From the NCBI GenBank assembly GCA_902702965.1, contig CACRXP010000015.1:589662-653661 (forward strand): DNA of 64,000 nt. The letters run 5' to 3'. The stretch's first letter is position 1, and every line of letters begins with the position of its first letter. The notes below the pieces were generated by a model that searched no databases, was not told the origin of the DNA, and saw nothing but the letters and a program-made list of their open reading frames with translations. Shown one piece after another: positions 1 through 11,600 of the stretch. The position numbers and the translations under genes are program-made. Source of the stretch: Spirometra erinaceieuropaei. Taxonomy: Eukaryota > Platyhelminthes > Cestoda > Diphyllobothriidea > Diphyllobothriidae.

Positions 1-148
1 TCCAAACCACAAAAACCACCATCAAATATATTTTTATGCCTTAAGCTCAGGAGTTTTTTTTCACTGCTGGTCGGATTTGTGTTTAATCGCTTCCCTTGAC
101 AATGCCTGTAAACTGGCATTAAATTAAAATTTATTTATTTATATATAA
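1..148 (+). mobile_element. 3' tail of LINE family C (fragment)
   Basis: This stretch matches 61640-61790 almost base for base: the run TGCCTGTAAACTGGCATTAA is shared and both copies end in an AT-rich TTTA-type tail. At 61100-61480 the same tail follows the C-terminal part of a reverse transcriptase, so this is the 3' UTR and tail of a 5'-truncated LINE. It abuts the 3' end of an opposite-strand LINE (family A) at about position 150. Confidence 0.7.
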
Positions 149-149
149 A

Positions 150-2240
150 TATGTCCAGATTCTTCTTAAAACTTTGTATGGATGGTAACATCACAACATC
201 TGCGGGCAGCTCACTCCATGGTTTGACCACCCGAACCGAGAAGGAGAACTTCCGCACATCCAGCCTTGCCTGCTGGGTGCGCAGTTTGAACGGGTGACCT
301 CGTAGGTTGGTAGTGGTAGCAAATTCAAAAAAGTCCTCGAAGGCCAGGCTGCAATCCAACCCCTTTACAATGCGGAAGGCTTGCAAGAGATCTCCGCGAA
401 GTTGCCTGTAACTCAAAGGAAAGAGGTTCAGATTTACTAGGCGGGTTGCATAAGGAAAGGAGCTTTGACCCCTAACCATCTTCGTGGCTCTCCTCTGGAC
501 TCTTTCGAGGCAGTTTTGATCCACAACAGCCCACGGCCTCCAAGCTTGTATGCTATACTCTAAATGCGGCCGGACGAATGTTCCGAATGTCGTAGAGAAA
601 GCTTCTTCGTCAAAGTCCATAAACGCACGCTTGACGGCGTACAGTACGGACATTGCGCTTTTGCCACCCTCGAACAGTGGGCGGATGGCTTTAGGGAACT
701 TTTCGTCAGCACACCGAGGTCCTTTTGGTCTTTGACCACTTTTAAGGCTGCACCGCCCAGAAAGTAGTCTCTTGTGCTGGTGGATCTGGCTGTGTTGCCT
801 AGGCGAAGTATGCTACATTTGGCAACGTTGAACCGCAGGAGCCAACGGTTTGACCACTCCTCCAACCGATTCAGGTTCATCTGCAGTCTGTCTTCATCGG
901 CAGGACCCTGAATTACACTCCATATCTTCATATCATCCGCAAACATTGCTACTTCACAGTCTAAATCTCTTGAGGCATCGTCCACGTAGATAAGGAACAA
1001 AATGGGTCGCAGTACTGAACCCTGGGGGACAACACTATCGACCATAGCCGGATCTGATTTTCCCCGACCGACGCACACAACCTGGTGTCGACCCACAAGG
1101 AAGTTTTCGATCCATTTAAGGAAGTTGCCACCGATCCCTATTTTTTTCAGCTTAAGTAAGAGCCTCTGGTGTGGCACAGTGTCGAACGCCTTCTGGAAGT
1201 CGATGAAGGCTATGTGGACCGCGTGCCTGTCGTCGAGTGCTCGGGTCCAGTGTCAAATGACGTTTGAAAGAGCATCGACAAAGGCACAGAAAGCTCCCTG
1301 GCAAGTTCCTTGAGAAGCTTGGATGGAATCTTGTCTGGTCCTGGCGACTTCGATTTGTTCAATGCCTCTAATTGTCTTCGGACAATGCCTTCTGAGACGC
1401 ATGGAGTCGGCAGTTCTTCTGTGGAGGGAGGAAGGAACCTTGCCTCGTTTGTGTAGACTGATTGGAAAAACCGTGAAAAATACGCAGCTTTATCCCTACT
1501 ATCAGCGATCTCAACACCACCAGTAGTCTTTATCAAGGGGATTTGATGCCTGTTCCTTGTATTTCGTCGGAGGTAGCTGTAGAGTAATTTTGGGTTCCGC
1601 GTTGCTTTTTGTAGGAAGTTCTTCTCGAATTCCCGCAGCGTCTTCATTATCAGCTTCCTCAGTTTGTTCCTCTGTGTCTTGTAGGTGTTGAAGCATTCAG
1701 CTTGTCTAGTGACGCAGTATTTTCTCCACAATTTGTGCTTCCTGTTGATTTCTTTCTTGAGGTTGCTATTTAGCCACCCAGGGCGTTTGTTCAGTCTTAC
1801 ACTAGTCAGTGGGCAGTGGTTGTTGATGAGCTGCAGAAGGACATTCTTGAACAGCTCCCAGTCATCGTTTGCACTTCCCGTAAACAATGAGCCTCAGTCA
1901 AGACCGGATAAGTCTGCCCTCATCTGATTGAAGTCGCCCCGCCAAACATTCCGCCTTTTGTGGTCTGGAGTATGTGAAATGGAGAATAACGAATAATCCC
2001 ACATAAGCACTACGTGATCACTTCGGCCAAGGGGCGGCATGGAGGTGATCTCGTCTATGCTGTCTGGTGTTTTCGTAAAGACCAGATCCAGGCAGTTTGC
2101 CCTTTGTCCTACACGTGTTCTCGTTGGGAACATTACATGTTGTGTGAGGCACGCATTTAATGTTTTGCTCAACAGGCGGTAATCGAATGCCGATGTTGGA
2201 CCTGACGCTTGGAGGGTATTCCAGTTTGTTCCTGGATAAA
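150..2240 (-). pseudogene. LINE family A copy 1 (CR1/Jockey-like), 5'-truncated and internally deleted
   Basis: Reading leftwards, the fragment opens inside the apurinic endonuclease domain (PPLGRSDHVVL, about 2030), passes through the linker (KSPGPDKIPSKLL, about 1330), and reaches the reverse transcriptase (FIDFQKAFDTVPHQRLL about 1180; AMFADDMKIW about 940) and the C-terminal domain that ends SFKKNLDIF near 150. Compared with the longer copy at 19692-22814, about 80 residues of the RT fingers region are missing at about 1250, where SFD joins WTRALD out of frame. Frames change there and near 640. It is a dead copy. The CR1/Jockey assignment comes from motif order and the FADD box and has not been tested phylogenetically. 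Confidence 0.85.
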
Positions 2241-2283
2241 AATTAACACATTGAACAATAGACCTTTTATACAATTTGTTCAA

Positions 2284-5200
2284 AATTTACTTCAATAAGC
2301 AATTAATTTGGACAAATTAATAAAGTGGGCACACTGGTTTTTCAGACGTTGCGAAACCTATTTTTTGTTTGTAATGCTTAAATGCCTCGCAACTTTTCGA
2401 ATCACAACCCAGTAGCAAAGTGAGGTACTGGCGATATTTATAGGAAAAAACGAAGGCAAGCAGTTTTTTATGTGTCGTTGTGTTTGTTCACATCTCATGT
2501 TTGCACTGCGACCGACATTTCAATAAGCATTAATGTCGAATATTTGACATGCAGGTTTTGAGTAATCGCCTTGATTGCCGAGACAAGTTATCACCCTATG
2601 ATGAAGTTATAGAACCGACGCTATTTAAGATAATGAGAATACCTAAGTGGGGATGTTATTGACAATAACTACGAAACTCCACATTTGTCACATCAGGGAC
2701 CTCGGGTGTCGCATTAATGCAATTGTAGCTCCTAACAGATGAACAGAACGGATGTCACCAGTGTCGATGAGTATGTTGCGAGCAGAAAGAACCAAGGACG
2801 AACCGTTCGAAAATGTTTGGGGCGCTCATGATGGACGCAACACTTCTGAAGACGGCGTGCTAAGCCAGAATACGGAAAAGACATATTGCATGCATTTGAA
2901 CCATCATGGAACTCGACTACTACATTTGTAGTGGCGGTGTCTCACCAATAGTGCCAGTGACTGTCAGTAGGAAGTTCGTGATTTGTGGGATAGAAATGAA
3001 GGGCACTATAACAAGGAACGTTTTGCCTGGAGGAACGAAGTGGTTGTGCGGCCGCACTGACGGACCTCGTCTTTGGACTGCTGACAGTGCCAACAATCCT
3101 TCAGGGTGTTTTTGATATAGTGAACAGGAGATCCTCGTCCAAAAGCCCGAATTCGCATATGGGAGTTGCTGGAGACGTCGTAGGCGCCCCGGTTTGAGGG
3201 GCCGACTTGACGTTTCCCGCTTGGCTTCTGCTGAGTGAAGACTATTAAGAAAACGAAAGTCTTGCCCGGATCGCTGAGCGTCCGGGAAGACCCTTCTGCC
3301 AAGATTAAAGAGGACGTCTGAATACGACACAGAATCCTCCTCTGGCGTTTGTGTGCGGAGTCAAAATTGGTGGTGAGTCCAATCAAAGATTACTGAAGAC
3401 CAAGGCGTTTCTAAAGCCTATAATAGATCGCTAAGTGTCCTGTGTGGCGGTTGTGTACAGGTTCAAGTGAAACGAACTTTAGCCGTTTGACCAGGGAAAC
3501 CCAGAAGACACCACTTTCATTGTTCGGATGTTAGACGCTTCAAATCAAGGTTGGCCTGGACGCGCAAGTCAGTAAAATTATCATGAACATCACATATTCG
3601 GGCTCTAAAAGAATCTGAGACTGAGGATGAGTTAGTATGTTCGAACAGCCCTGTACTTTCCATGGAGACCTGCACCCCCCCCCCTCCCCTATAATCTTAT
3701 TTTTTTTCCGCAAGGTCCACCTCTGGGCCCTAACTTGACACTGACCCTGGTGTTTAATTATTCGTCCCCTTCCATGACCGGCTGCATTTTCTTATCGCAT
3801 CCATTATTTTACTCGTTGACTAGCGGCGTCATTTCTTCCGTTCGGTGTTCTATTTGAAATTCAATTATTATTCCATTGTTTGTTGTACATTTTCCTCTCT
3901 AAAAAGTGTTATTGTTCTGTCATCTGATATATGGCACTTGTGTGGATTCTTGCAACTTTCGCCTATTTGACTCCATTTGGTTGGCTACATAGTATTTGAA
4001 CCGAGAGAGTTGTTTGGGCGCAATAAAGTAACTTGGCAGGAACCCAGTTTGGTGTAACTACATGACAGTGAACGTGGTCGGTGCCCATTTTCTCGCAAAT
4101 GCTGACGGTCCTCCCTACCCACGCTCGTCACACCAATCGCCCCACGGTCTCTATTCTCTTCAGCAATATTCTCTATCCTTTCCTGCAGTTTCCTATAACT
4201 CTTTACTCCCCAGCGGTAGTCCAGTGGGCATGACAAAAACATTTTCTGCCCTGCATGGGTCGTTTGTACATGCAACACACTTCTATTTTGTGTTACTGTA
4301 TCCGTATTACGTTTTGCCCCGGTTATTAACGCTCATTATAGTTTCATATACTCCCCCTCTCTTCTATACGCGTGTTAGGTGCGATGTTTCCTGACTCTTA
4401 AGTGCTCCCTTAGTCAGAAGACGATCTCAGGGCCTTGTTTAGTCGTGGTTGTGTCGTCCCCAACGTGTTCAGCCGCTAAAAATGCCTGTAATCTCAAGGC
4501 GTTTACTGCTACCTCATCATTTGATTGTCCTTATTGGCAAAACTCGCAGCGTTTCGTATCGTCATATTTGCCCTTATACGGAACTTTCGTCGCTTCATAT
4601 CGCGTATACTTGTAATTCCCCTTGATTGTAGTGTAGGATGTGTTTAACACGTAGTATAGCATAATTCGAACATATGCGGTTGAGAACTTCAGTGGTTGCG
4701 TGACTTCGCACCACGGTTTTGCGGAAGGCCTATCTTTGACTGCTCCAGAACAGACCATCTGCGTGCAATGCAAACAAATTGATTCAGGGAAGAAGCGTTC
4801 GTGATTTCGGGCGTGTGATTTGTACAGAATCATTTGATCAGTCACGACGAAAGGGAGATGGTTTTTTTGTTTATTGAACCGTATTCGAAGTAGGGAAACA
4901 GCTCATACACAAGAGTTGTAGGATTTTGTAGAATCTACCGAATAGACTGGCAGCCCGTTGGCCATGTCGAGCGTAGAAACACGCAGTGCTCACATTTCGG
5001 ATGTGGTGCTCGACAAGGGAGTCCGACCGATCGGAGGGAATACGCTAACACAAGTCTCACTGGTGAGCGATTCTACCTTAGTACGTCAAGATAAGCGTTC
5101 CTATTTATCTGATGGCGTTTTGAAAGTTAAGCGATTGTTCCGGAGATTTGTCGTCGAAAACATTTCTCAGAAACGTGGTATGACAAGCAGAAATCCAGAC

Positions 5201-5538
5201 CTGTGCCCGTCGGTCTGTTAGCATGATATTCTCAAGCACATTGCTCACCCTTCACCCCTCTGAAGTTGGCCTTGGACTCGCATGTGTCCGACAAACCCGG
5301 TGTGCGACAGGAATGCGGAGTCGAAGTGAATATAAGCTGTCACTTATGGTGGTTTTTTCTCTGTGATCCGGTGGCGTTCCCTGCTTCGGAAGGTTGTAAT
5401 GATGTCCATTCCTGACTTAAAACCGTGGTCATAGTCAGAGCGTATCTTGACATTATCACCCCATTACCTCAGAAGCGATCTTCGCATTTACTCTACTTTA
5501 CTTTCTCTTTATTGCCCAAATTTTATTTCTGCCTTCAG
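2284..5538. other. no gene recognised
   Basis: Only short ORFs without recognisable domains. A C10 run lies at 3675-3684. ORFs on the minus strand between 2920 and 3386 overlap in several frames and I cannot link them to a family. Confidence 0.5.
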
Positions 5539-5554
5539 TTGGCTCCGCTGTTTC

Positions 5555-5647
5555 ATGGATTTGACAAGTGCATTCCAGAACATTGTTGCCGACAAAAGTT
5601 TTAACACCTACGAGGAATTTGAGGAGGCTTTAAGGGATTTCAAAAAG
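5555..5647 (+). CDS. exon 1 of the tandem ZSWIM3-like gene
   Basis: It encodes FNTYEEFEEALRDFKK, the start of domain 1. It is followed by the donor AAG|GTTAGA in phase 0. Upstream ttcag at 5534-5538 could be a cis- or spliced-leader acceptor. Confidence 0.65.
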
Positions 5648-8581
5648 GTTAGATCAATCTTATTCTTACCTTTTATGCCTAGTCAGTTTTATCATCATGT
5701 AGAACCCTTGAGTTTGGTAGATTTCTCCGTGGTTGTATTCGCGAGCTCTCCTTTTTATCGCCTGTTCCATGTCTTTATTATGACAAACATGATCCCAACC
5801 GTAATCTCTAAGCAGCTTCCTAATGACCACAATGTAGGAACTCAGAGAAATATTTGGTAGTTTATTAACTGAGGGCAATCCGGTTTGTTATTGTCCCCAC
5901 GAAGTACATACCATCTGAATTTATCATTTGCCCTTAATCCACCTGTGTTTGCCTCGTTGCTATTGGCTCTTTAATTCGCGTCCATCTTTGTAGATTTTTG
6001 TTGTGGTGGTACTTTAAAATACTGCCTTCACAAACATTCAGGCCATCGTCTTTTCTAAGCCCGGTTTAAAACCGGTTAACGTATTCCTCTATTTACGTCC
6101 GCCTCTTGGACGATTAAATTGGTTTTGAAAGTCCAAATTGGACTAAATGGGACGCCTCTGTTTGACAAACAAACCTTTTCAGAAGCCGTTCAACAGGCCA
6201 ACATATTCAAATAGGCAATTACTGACCAGATGACGACTTCCGTTCATTTGAGCACTAGGGTGCATAACTGGACGACCCGACGTCTTGGTAAGCAAATAAG
6301 AGAACACGTACCAGCCTTGCTAGCAAAAGAGACGTACTGATCGTCCTAAGCTCTGCTTTTGGGAATCCGGTCGCTACTGTACATCACGTGGACATCGAGA
6401 AATCCTCCTTAGTGCTCAACAAGGCGCCGACTAGTCGCATCTTCGTGATGACGAGAGCAGTGGACGTACGAATGGATAACTTTGTTTACTGCGCTCGTCA
6501 TTTCCTACTGGATCAAAATCTGCCATGACCAAACGTACTTCCACTTCACACCCCGTATAGCTAATCGATCCTTACCTGTCTCTTTTACATTTCCGCTTCG
6601 ACTGATCCATATTTCCGTTCCCGCTGAAAGTCAACTAACTTCCTGGCACCTATATACCTTATTCCTTAAGTGGGCGAACGTAGTTATATGTCCTCAATAT
6701 GCATATTTATGTACAGAAGACAGACACGTGATCACTGCGGCAGTACATATGTTAGCTTAAGTTTTCGCGCTCTTACAGGAGGCCATCATCAGAGACAGTG
6801 AGGACGTAACGTCAAATGAGCAGTTTTTGCAGTCATACAAGGAGGTGGGAGGGCGAGATTGGGGAGGCAGGGGTGGTGTTCGCGGTAAGGCTGAGTCCAC
6901 GGCGTCGTGACGGCGTGTGTCCTCAGCTGGGAATTGGGTCGCGGCTCCTGGCCGCGGAAACGAAACGCGTTTGTTGATGGAGTTGGTGTCAGACACTCAA
7001 GCCTGCAGCAGTCTGCTCCCTGTCATGTTGCTGGCTCGCGCCATTATCCGCGTGCTAACGAATTCGAGTTCGTGGCTTTCCTCCAGGAGGTGAATAGCGA
7101 CCTGGGACAGTAGGTCGCCTTTACAGACAGCCCAGTTGTGCTGTGGCGTTCGCAAGTTAAGTCCTCACCCGGCCTAGTCTGCCGGCAGCCATTGTTTGCC
7201 ATCCTGATTCCCCTGAAACTTCTGCATAATATTTTTCACCCATATTGAGACAATCCCTTAATTGGTGTAGTCGATGAAGATAGTAAAAAAGGGGGATGTT
7301 TTTTACATCCGCTACTGTCAGAGTCTATTCCGATCGCTGTCATATTTGTAATGCCGTGAACCGTTGTCACTGTATGCCATAATGCCCCTAGATATGATGA
7401 TCCCCCAGCTCTTCCGTGACCACGGTCGAAACCGGCAAAGCGTCGGCAGCGGACCGGTAAACATTGTCAGCCGATAATGTGTAACGTATCACAATTTTGC
7501 CTTTGTTGCAAAAACTACCACCGGCCACCCCTAAGCACTAATTTTTTGTCGCTCAAAAGGCGCTTAGGAAGATGACCGATTCTCCATCACTGTCACCCAA
7601 GCACATCACGACCGTCTTTAAGCTTTTTTAGTCTGACTCCAATATCGAGGCATTTTTCTGATGCTTGTAGAAGCATTCAGAACATGAAACTTTTTTCGAA
7701 CCCAGACTCGTTGATTCCACCTCTAACGATTGCATGCCTGGGGGATTCTTTGAGCACTCATTAGGTGCCATTTGTTAAAAACAGCAGTTACATTAAAAGC
7801 GGTGTCTAGCCTGTCCTGTTTTGTGGCTGTAATATCTTCCTCGCGACACTTAGCGTTAAAGGGACCGCTGCTTGATCGTCTTTGTTGCGATTATAGAGTC
7901 GTGATCCAAGAACGTACGCTGTTAACTGCCCTGAGACCAACGGCTACATTCTGACCTACTACCCGAAATCTGATCTTGGATACAATAGNCCCTGTCCAGC
8001 AAACAGGCGTTGAATTCGCCCGTGGCCGCGCCACCTACCACCCAGAGGGCACGATCAAACGGGCAAACTTGTTGATCGCCAATGCGGAATACGTCTGCCG
8101 TTGCAAGCGCTCCACGGCATGCGAGGCTGCCTTCAAGCTTGGCTCCCGGCGGCTATCCCTCCACATCATAAAATTCTACATGCTGCACAATCACGAGGCC
8201 TGTCGAGCAGCACTGGAGGAGGAGGAGGGACACAAGGAGGGCGATCAGCATGCCCCACCAGGTACTCCGCTTGCGTTATACACTAGTCTCAGATGAGCAT
8301 TGTCATATTCTGTCAAGTAAACATCAATAGTCCCGTGATGTTACTGACTGCTGAGCATAAGGAAACCCGGACGGATTGAAAACTCGGTTGGATACCAGTG
8401 TAGCACTGGCAGCCGTGGTGGCGGTGGTAGTACTAGTAGTACTAATAGTAGGATTATTAGTAGTATTCGCCGTATCAGTGGTGGTAGACGGGAGAAAAAG
8501 TTTTCTCCAGTGTTGCGACACTGTATTCCCGCCAGTGGTAGTAGTATTAGTAGTAACAGCGGTAGTAGTGGTAGTAGTAGC

Positions 8582-8648
<67 letters not shown>

Positions 8649-11600
8649 GTAGTAGTAGTAGTAGTAGTCCGCCCGTAAGACAGGCTGGTGGGGGAATAGA
8701 CAATTCTAAGTGTTGCGACACTGTATTCCCGCCGAAAACTCCTCCCAGGACTGAGTTGTCCTGCTCCACTTCCGAATTCTGATCTACCGAGGGACCGCCG
8801 TTAGCTTTGTGAGCCACCACATTACCTTGTTTTTGTCTCAGAAGGCCAGCCCAATGGAGTCTGGGCGCTTCTTCTGCTGTAGATTTTCGGTGGCCCTGGT
8901 AATCCGTTACATCAGACAGTAATGGCTACTACTTTAATCCGATTGGTTACCGCCGTTTTTTTTTCATTCTCATCAGCCTACGAAGTCCTCGAGGACCTGA
9001 CGCCTGAATTTGTGCGCTTTTTCCCCTCTGACCGCATGGACTCCTATGAGGCCTTCAATGAGAGACTGCGCCAGTTTCAGCAGGCCACGGGCAGCGTGTA
9101 CGTCCTCGGTCGCAGCAATAAGTGGCCGCAGAAGGAGAGGGGATCTGCGGCAACCGCGGGCCTGACCTACAAAAACGTCACACTTCAGTGTGTGCACTTT
9201 GGTAGTGGCAATAGCAGACATCTGTCGGACAACAGCAGTGCTCGTGTTAAGTGAGTCCGACTGTTATCCCCCATCCTCGTCTGCCCTTTGCCGTATTTAC
9301 GTACGTCCGTAGCTCGCCCTGCTAGACAACTAACAGCTTTCAAGAGAAGCGAGTACCAGGAAGTAATCTCGAAGTAGGAGACACGATCGCTGGGAGAAGA
9401 GCTTTATTAGCCTGACATTTCGGATTCCTGCCCTAACCCATCATCAGAGACAAAAGCAGAAACGGGTGGTTGATGGACAAAGGGCGGCTGTATTTCGGAT
9501 TCCTGCCCTAACCCATCATCGGAGACAAAAGCAGAAACGGGTGGTTGATGGACAAAGGCCGGCTGTATTTATAGGATGCAGTAGCCATGCTACCGCATAC
9601 TTATGAACATTCACGGCTCTCCCCTTCATCGGGGATCGTCGCACTTGGTGTGCTAATTGCTTGATGGCCGACACACGAATCAAGACTTCGCCTAGGCAGA
9701 GTAATTGGCCACGCAGGGATCGCACAGGTGAACACTTTTCTCAACGCCAGGGTGTGTGGGTCAGGTGGTCGATCAATCATCACACAAGAATCCAACGCAC
9801 GTGATGAAATTGCAGCAATTAACGACGCGAATGTCGACCATGAAGCAATAAGCACACCAAGTGCGACGATCCCCGATGAAGGGGGGAGCCGTGAATGTTC
9901 ATAGGTATGCGGTAGCATGGCTACTGCATCCTGTAAATATCGCAGCCCTTTGTGCATCAACCACCCCGTTTCTGTTTTTGTCTCTGATGATGGGTTCGGG
10001 CAGGAATCCGAAACGTCAGGCTAATAAAGCTCTTGTCGTAGCGATCGTGTCTCCTTCTTCAAAACTAACAGCTTTCTTTGTGTTCTGTCGCGCAGAGTAA
10101 ATGGTCAGGGGAATTTGAACACGCAGTAGAAATCTCCCAACTTTGTGGGTAGGTTTTCCAGCAGAGTTGTAAAGGATTGGGTCAGATAGCCCTACGTCTG
10201 TAGACCTTATTGTCTGGCCCCATCCATCTCAGTTACGGGACACATTTTTACCCTTGACTGAACTAAAACGCCGGCCCATCAAAGAAGGCTGTTAATTCAT
10301 AGAAGCAATTTACTCGGACGAGACTGGCACAGGTGGGCATATCGTCTTGGTCGTCACATGAAGAAGTCTTAGTGAGAAGTAGAGATGTACGCAGTCAATC
10401 CCAACTGGTTGTTTGTGTACTCTTTTAACTAATCATACAATCGGTCGGTTGCATCACTTTTGGTGGTAGTTTCCAACCATGGCGCGAGGTTACCGTCCTT
10501 CAACCTGGTTGCCAAGTCCTCGGTAAAAGGTCTGGGGTACGACTCACCTGTTTGTCGATTACCGACCTGATTTTTACTCTTTTATAGTTTTACGCGGGCT
10601 ATGTTTATTTCCAACTCGCCCAATTATCCATTTGACAACAAAACCAAAAGTGTGCTACTTTTATAGACTAAATAATCCCAGGAGTCAAAGGTTCGTCTAC
10701 CAGATAGCCATATTGTGGCCGCTAGAATCGAACTGCAGTTTTCGCACGCTAAGCACTGACTTAGCCTAGACAAATTGTCGGACACTATCGGTTTAACTAC
10801 ATCTGCTGACCACTCCTGAAACAGCGCCGGTCAGATTATGTGTATCGCCTGCCCATATGGTTTTCTCTATCCATCTTCTTACGTCGAGTGTTAAAGAATT
10901 CACTGTCTACTATTTCAGCAATTTAATTCTTCCTCGTTCGCTTTTTAATAGCCGGACTGTCCGCATTGGATGTAAATCGCGTATTTATGTCTCCTCCGTT
11001 CGTGGTGGCGTGGAGTTAGTGAGTTTCGACATGCGCCACAACCATCGGATTTCTGTCCAGATGGCTCGTCTCTATTGCCAGAATCGGCGACTGTCTCCCC
11101 AGGCCCTACAAGAGGCCGCCAAACTGATTGCCAAAAATATTGACAACTTTGCTCTCTGGCGTTATCTCCAAGGTAGGTCTCGCTTGTTCTGGATCAATGC
11201 AGAATATTCTAGTAGGTAGTCTTACAAAGAAGTTTATCAGGGGGTTCAGAAACCTTTGCCCCAAACCGGAGTTCGGAAGCCCAACGCGTACTCACCCCCG
11301 TACTCCACACCAAACCTGTCAATTATTGCATGTAGATATGTATATATATTGAAGCGAAAATGCGCGTTCCCGGATATAACTGAGAAGATTAGGCGATCAC
11401 AGGAACCATGGATTTATTTGCCTGACGTTTCGAAAGCAAACAAGCTTCCATCATCGGAGGTGGGTTGCGTACTGCACGTCGCAGTATTTAAGGGTTTTCT
11501 TTCGTGCTGGCGTGTCACTGACTTCCAGCGCGCTGCATCACACGGTATGGCGATGGTTGTCATGGCGGAGTTCCGTATGAACGATCGGTGAGCGCCCCCT

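Larger units (their letters stand above)
9371..10060. mobile_element. PLE-derived element with inverted hammerhead-bearing arms (copy 1)
   Basis: The left arm (9371-about 9690) and right arm (about 9830-10060) are reverse complements. Both ends read inward as GAAG-AGGAGACACGATCGCT, then the AATAAA motif, a hammerhead motif, a segment encoding nothing obvious, and a distal part around GTGCGACGATCCCCGATGAA. The spacer of about 140 bases matches Penelope-like sequence near 36130-36250 and 38600-38700. No ORF spans it, so it would be non-autonomous. Confidence 0.75.

Noticed and set aside
3200..3225. GGGAAACGTCAAG on the minus strand resembling the hammerhead 3' half
   Set aside because: No CUGANGA at the right distance and no stem II.
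2920..3386. Overlapping minus-strand ORFs of 126 and 136 codons
   Set aside because: Two overlapping frames, no recognisable domain and no splice support.
4958..5221. 87-codon ORF as a possible first exon of the ZSWIM3-like gene
   Set aside because: No donor that would give the right phase, and no similarity.
6778..6810. GTCTCTGATGATGG on the minus strand, as in a hammerhead
   Set aside because: No GAAAC...GUC follows with a pairable stem II; at best a decayed motif.
8341..8820. Poly-Leu, poly-Val and poly-Ser ORFs on both strands
   Set aside because: They are translations of the AGT microsatellite inside an intron.
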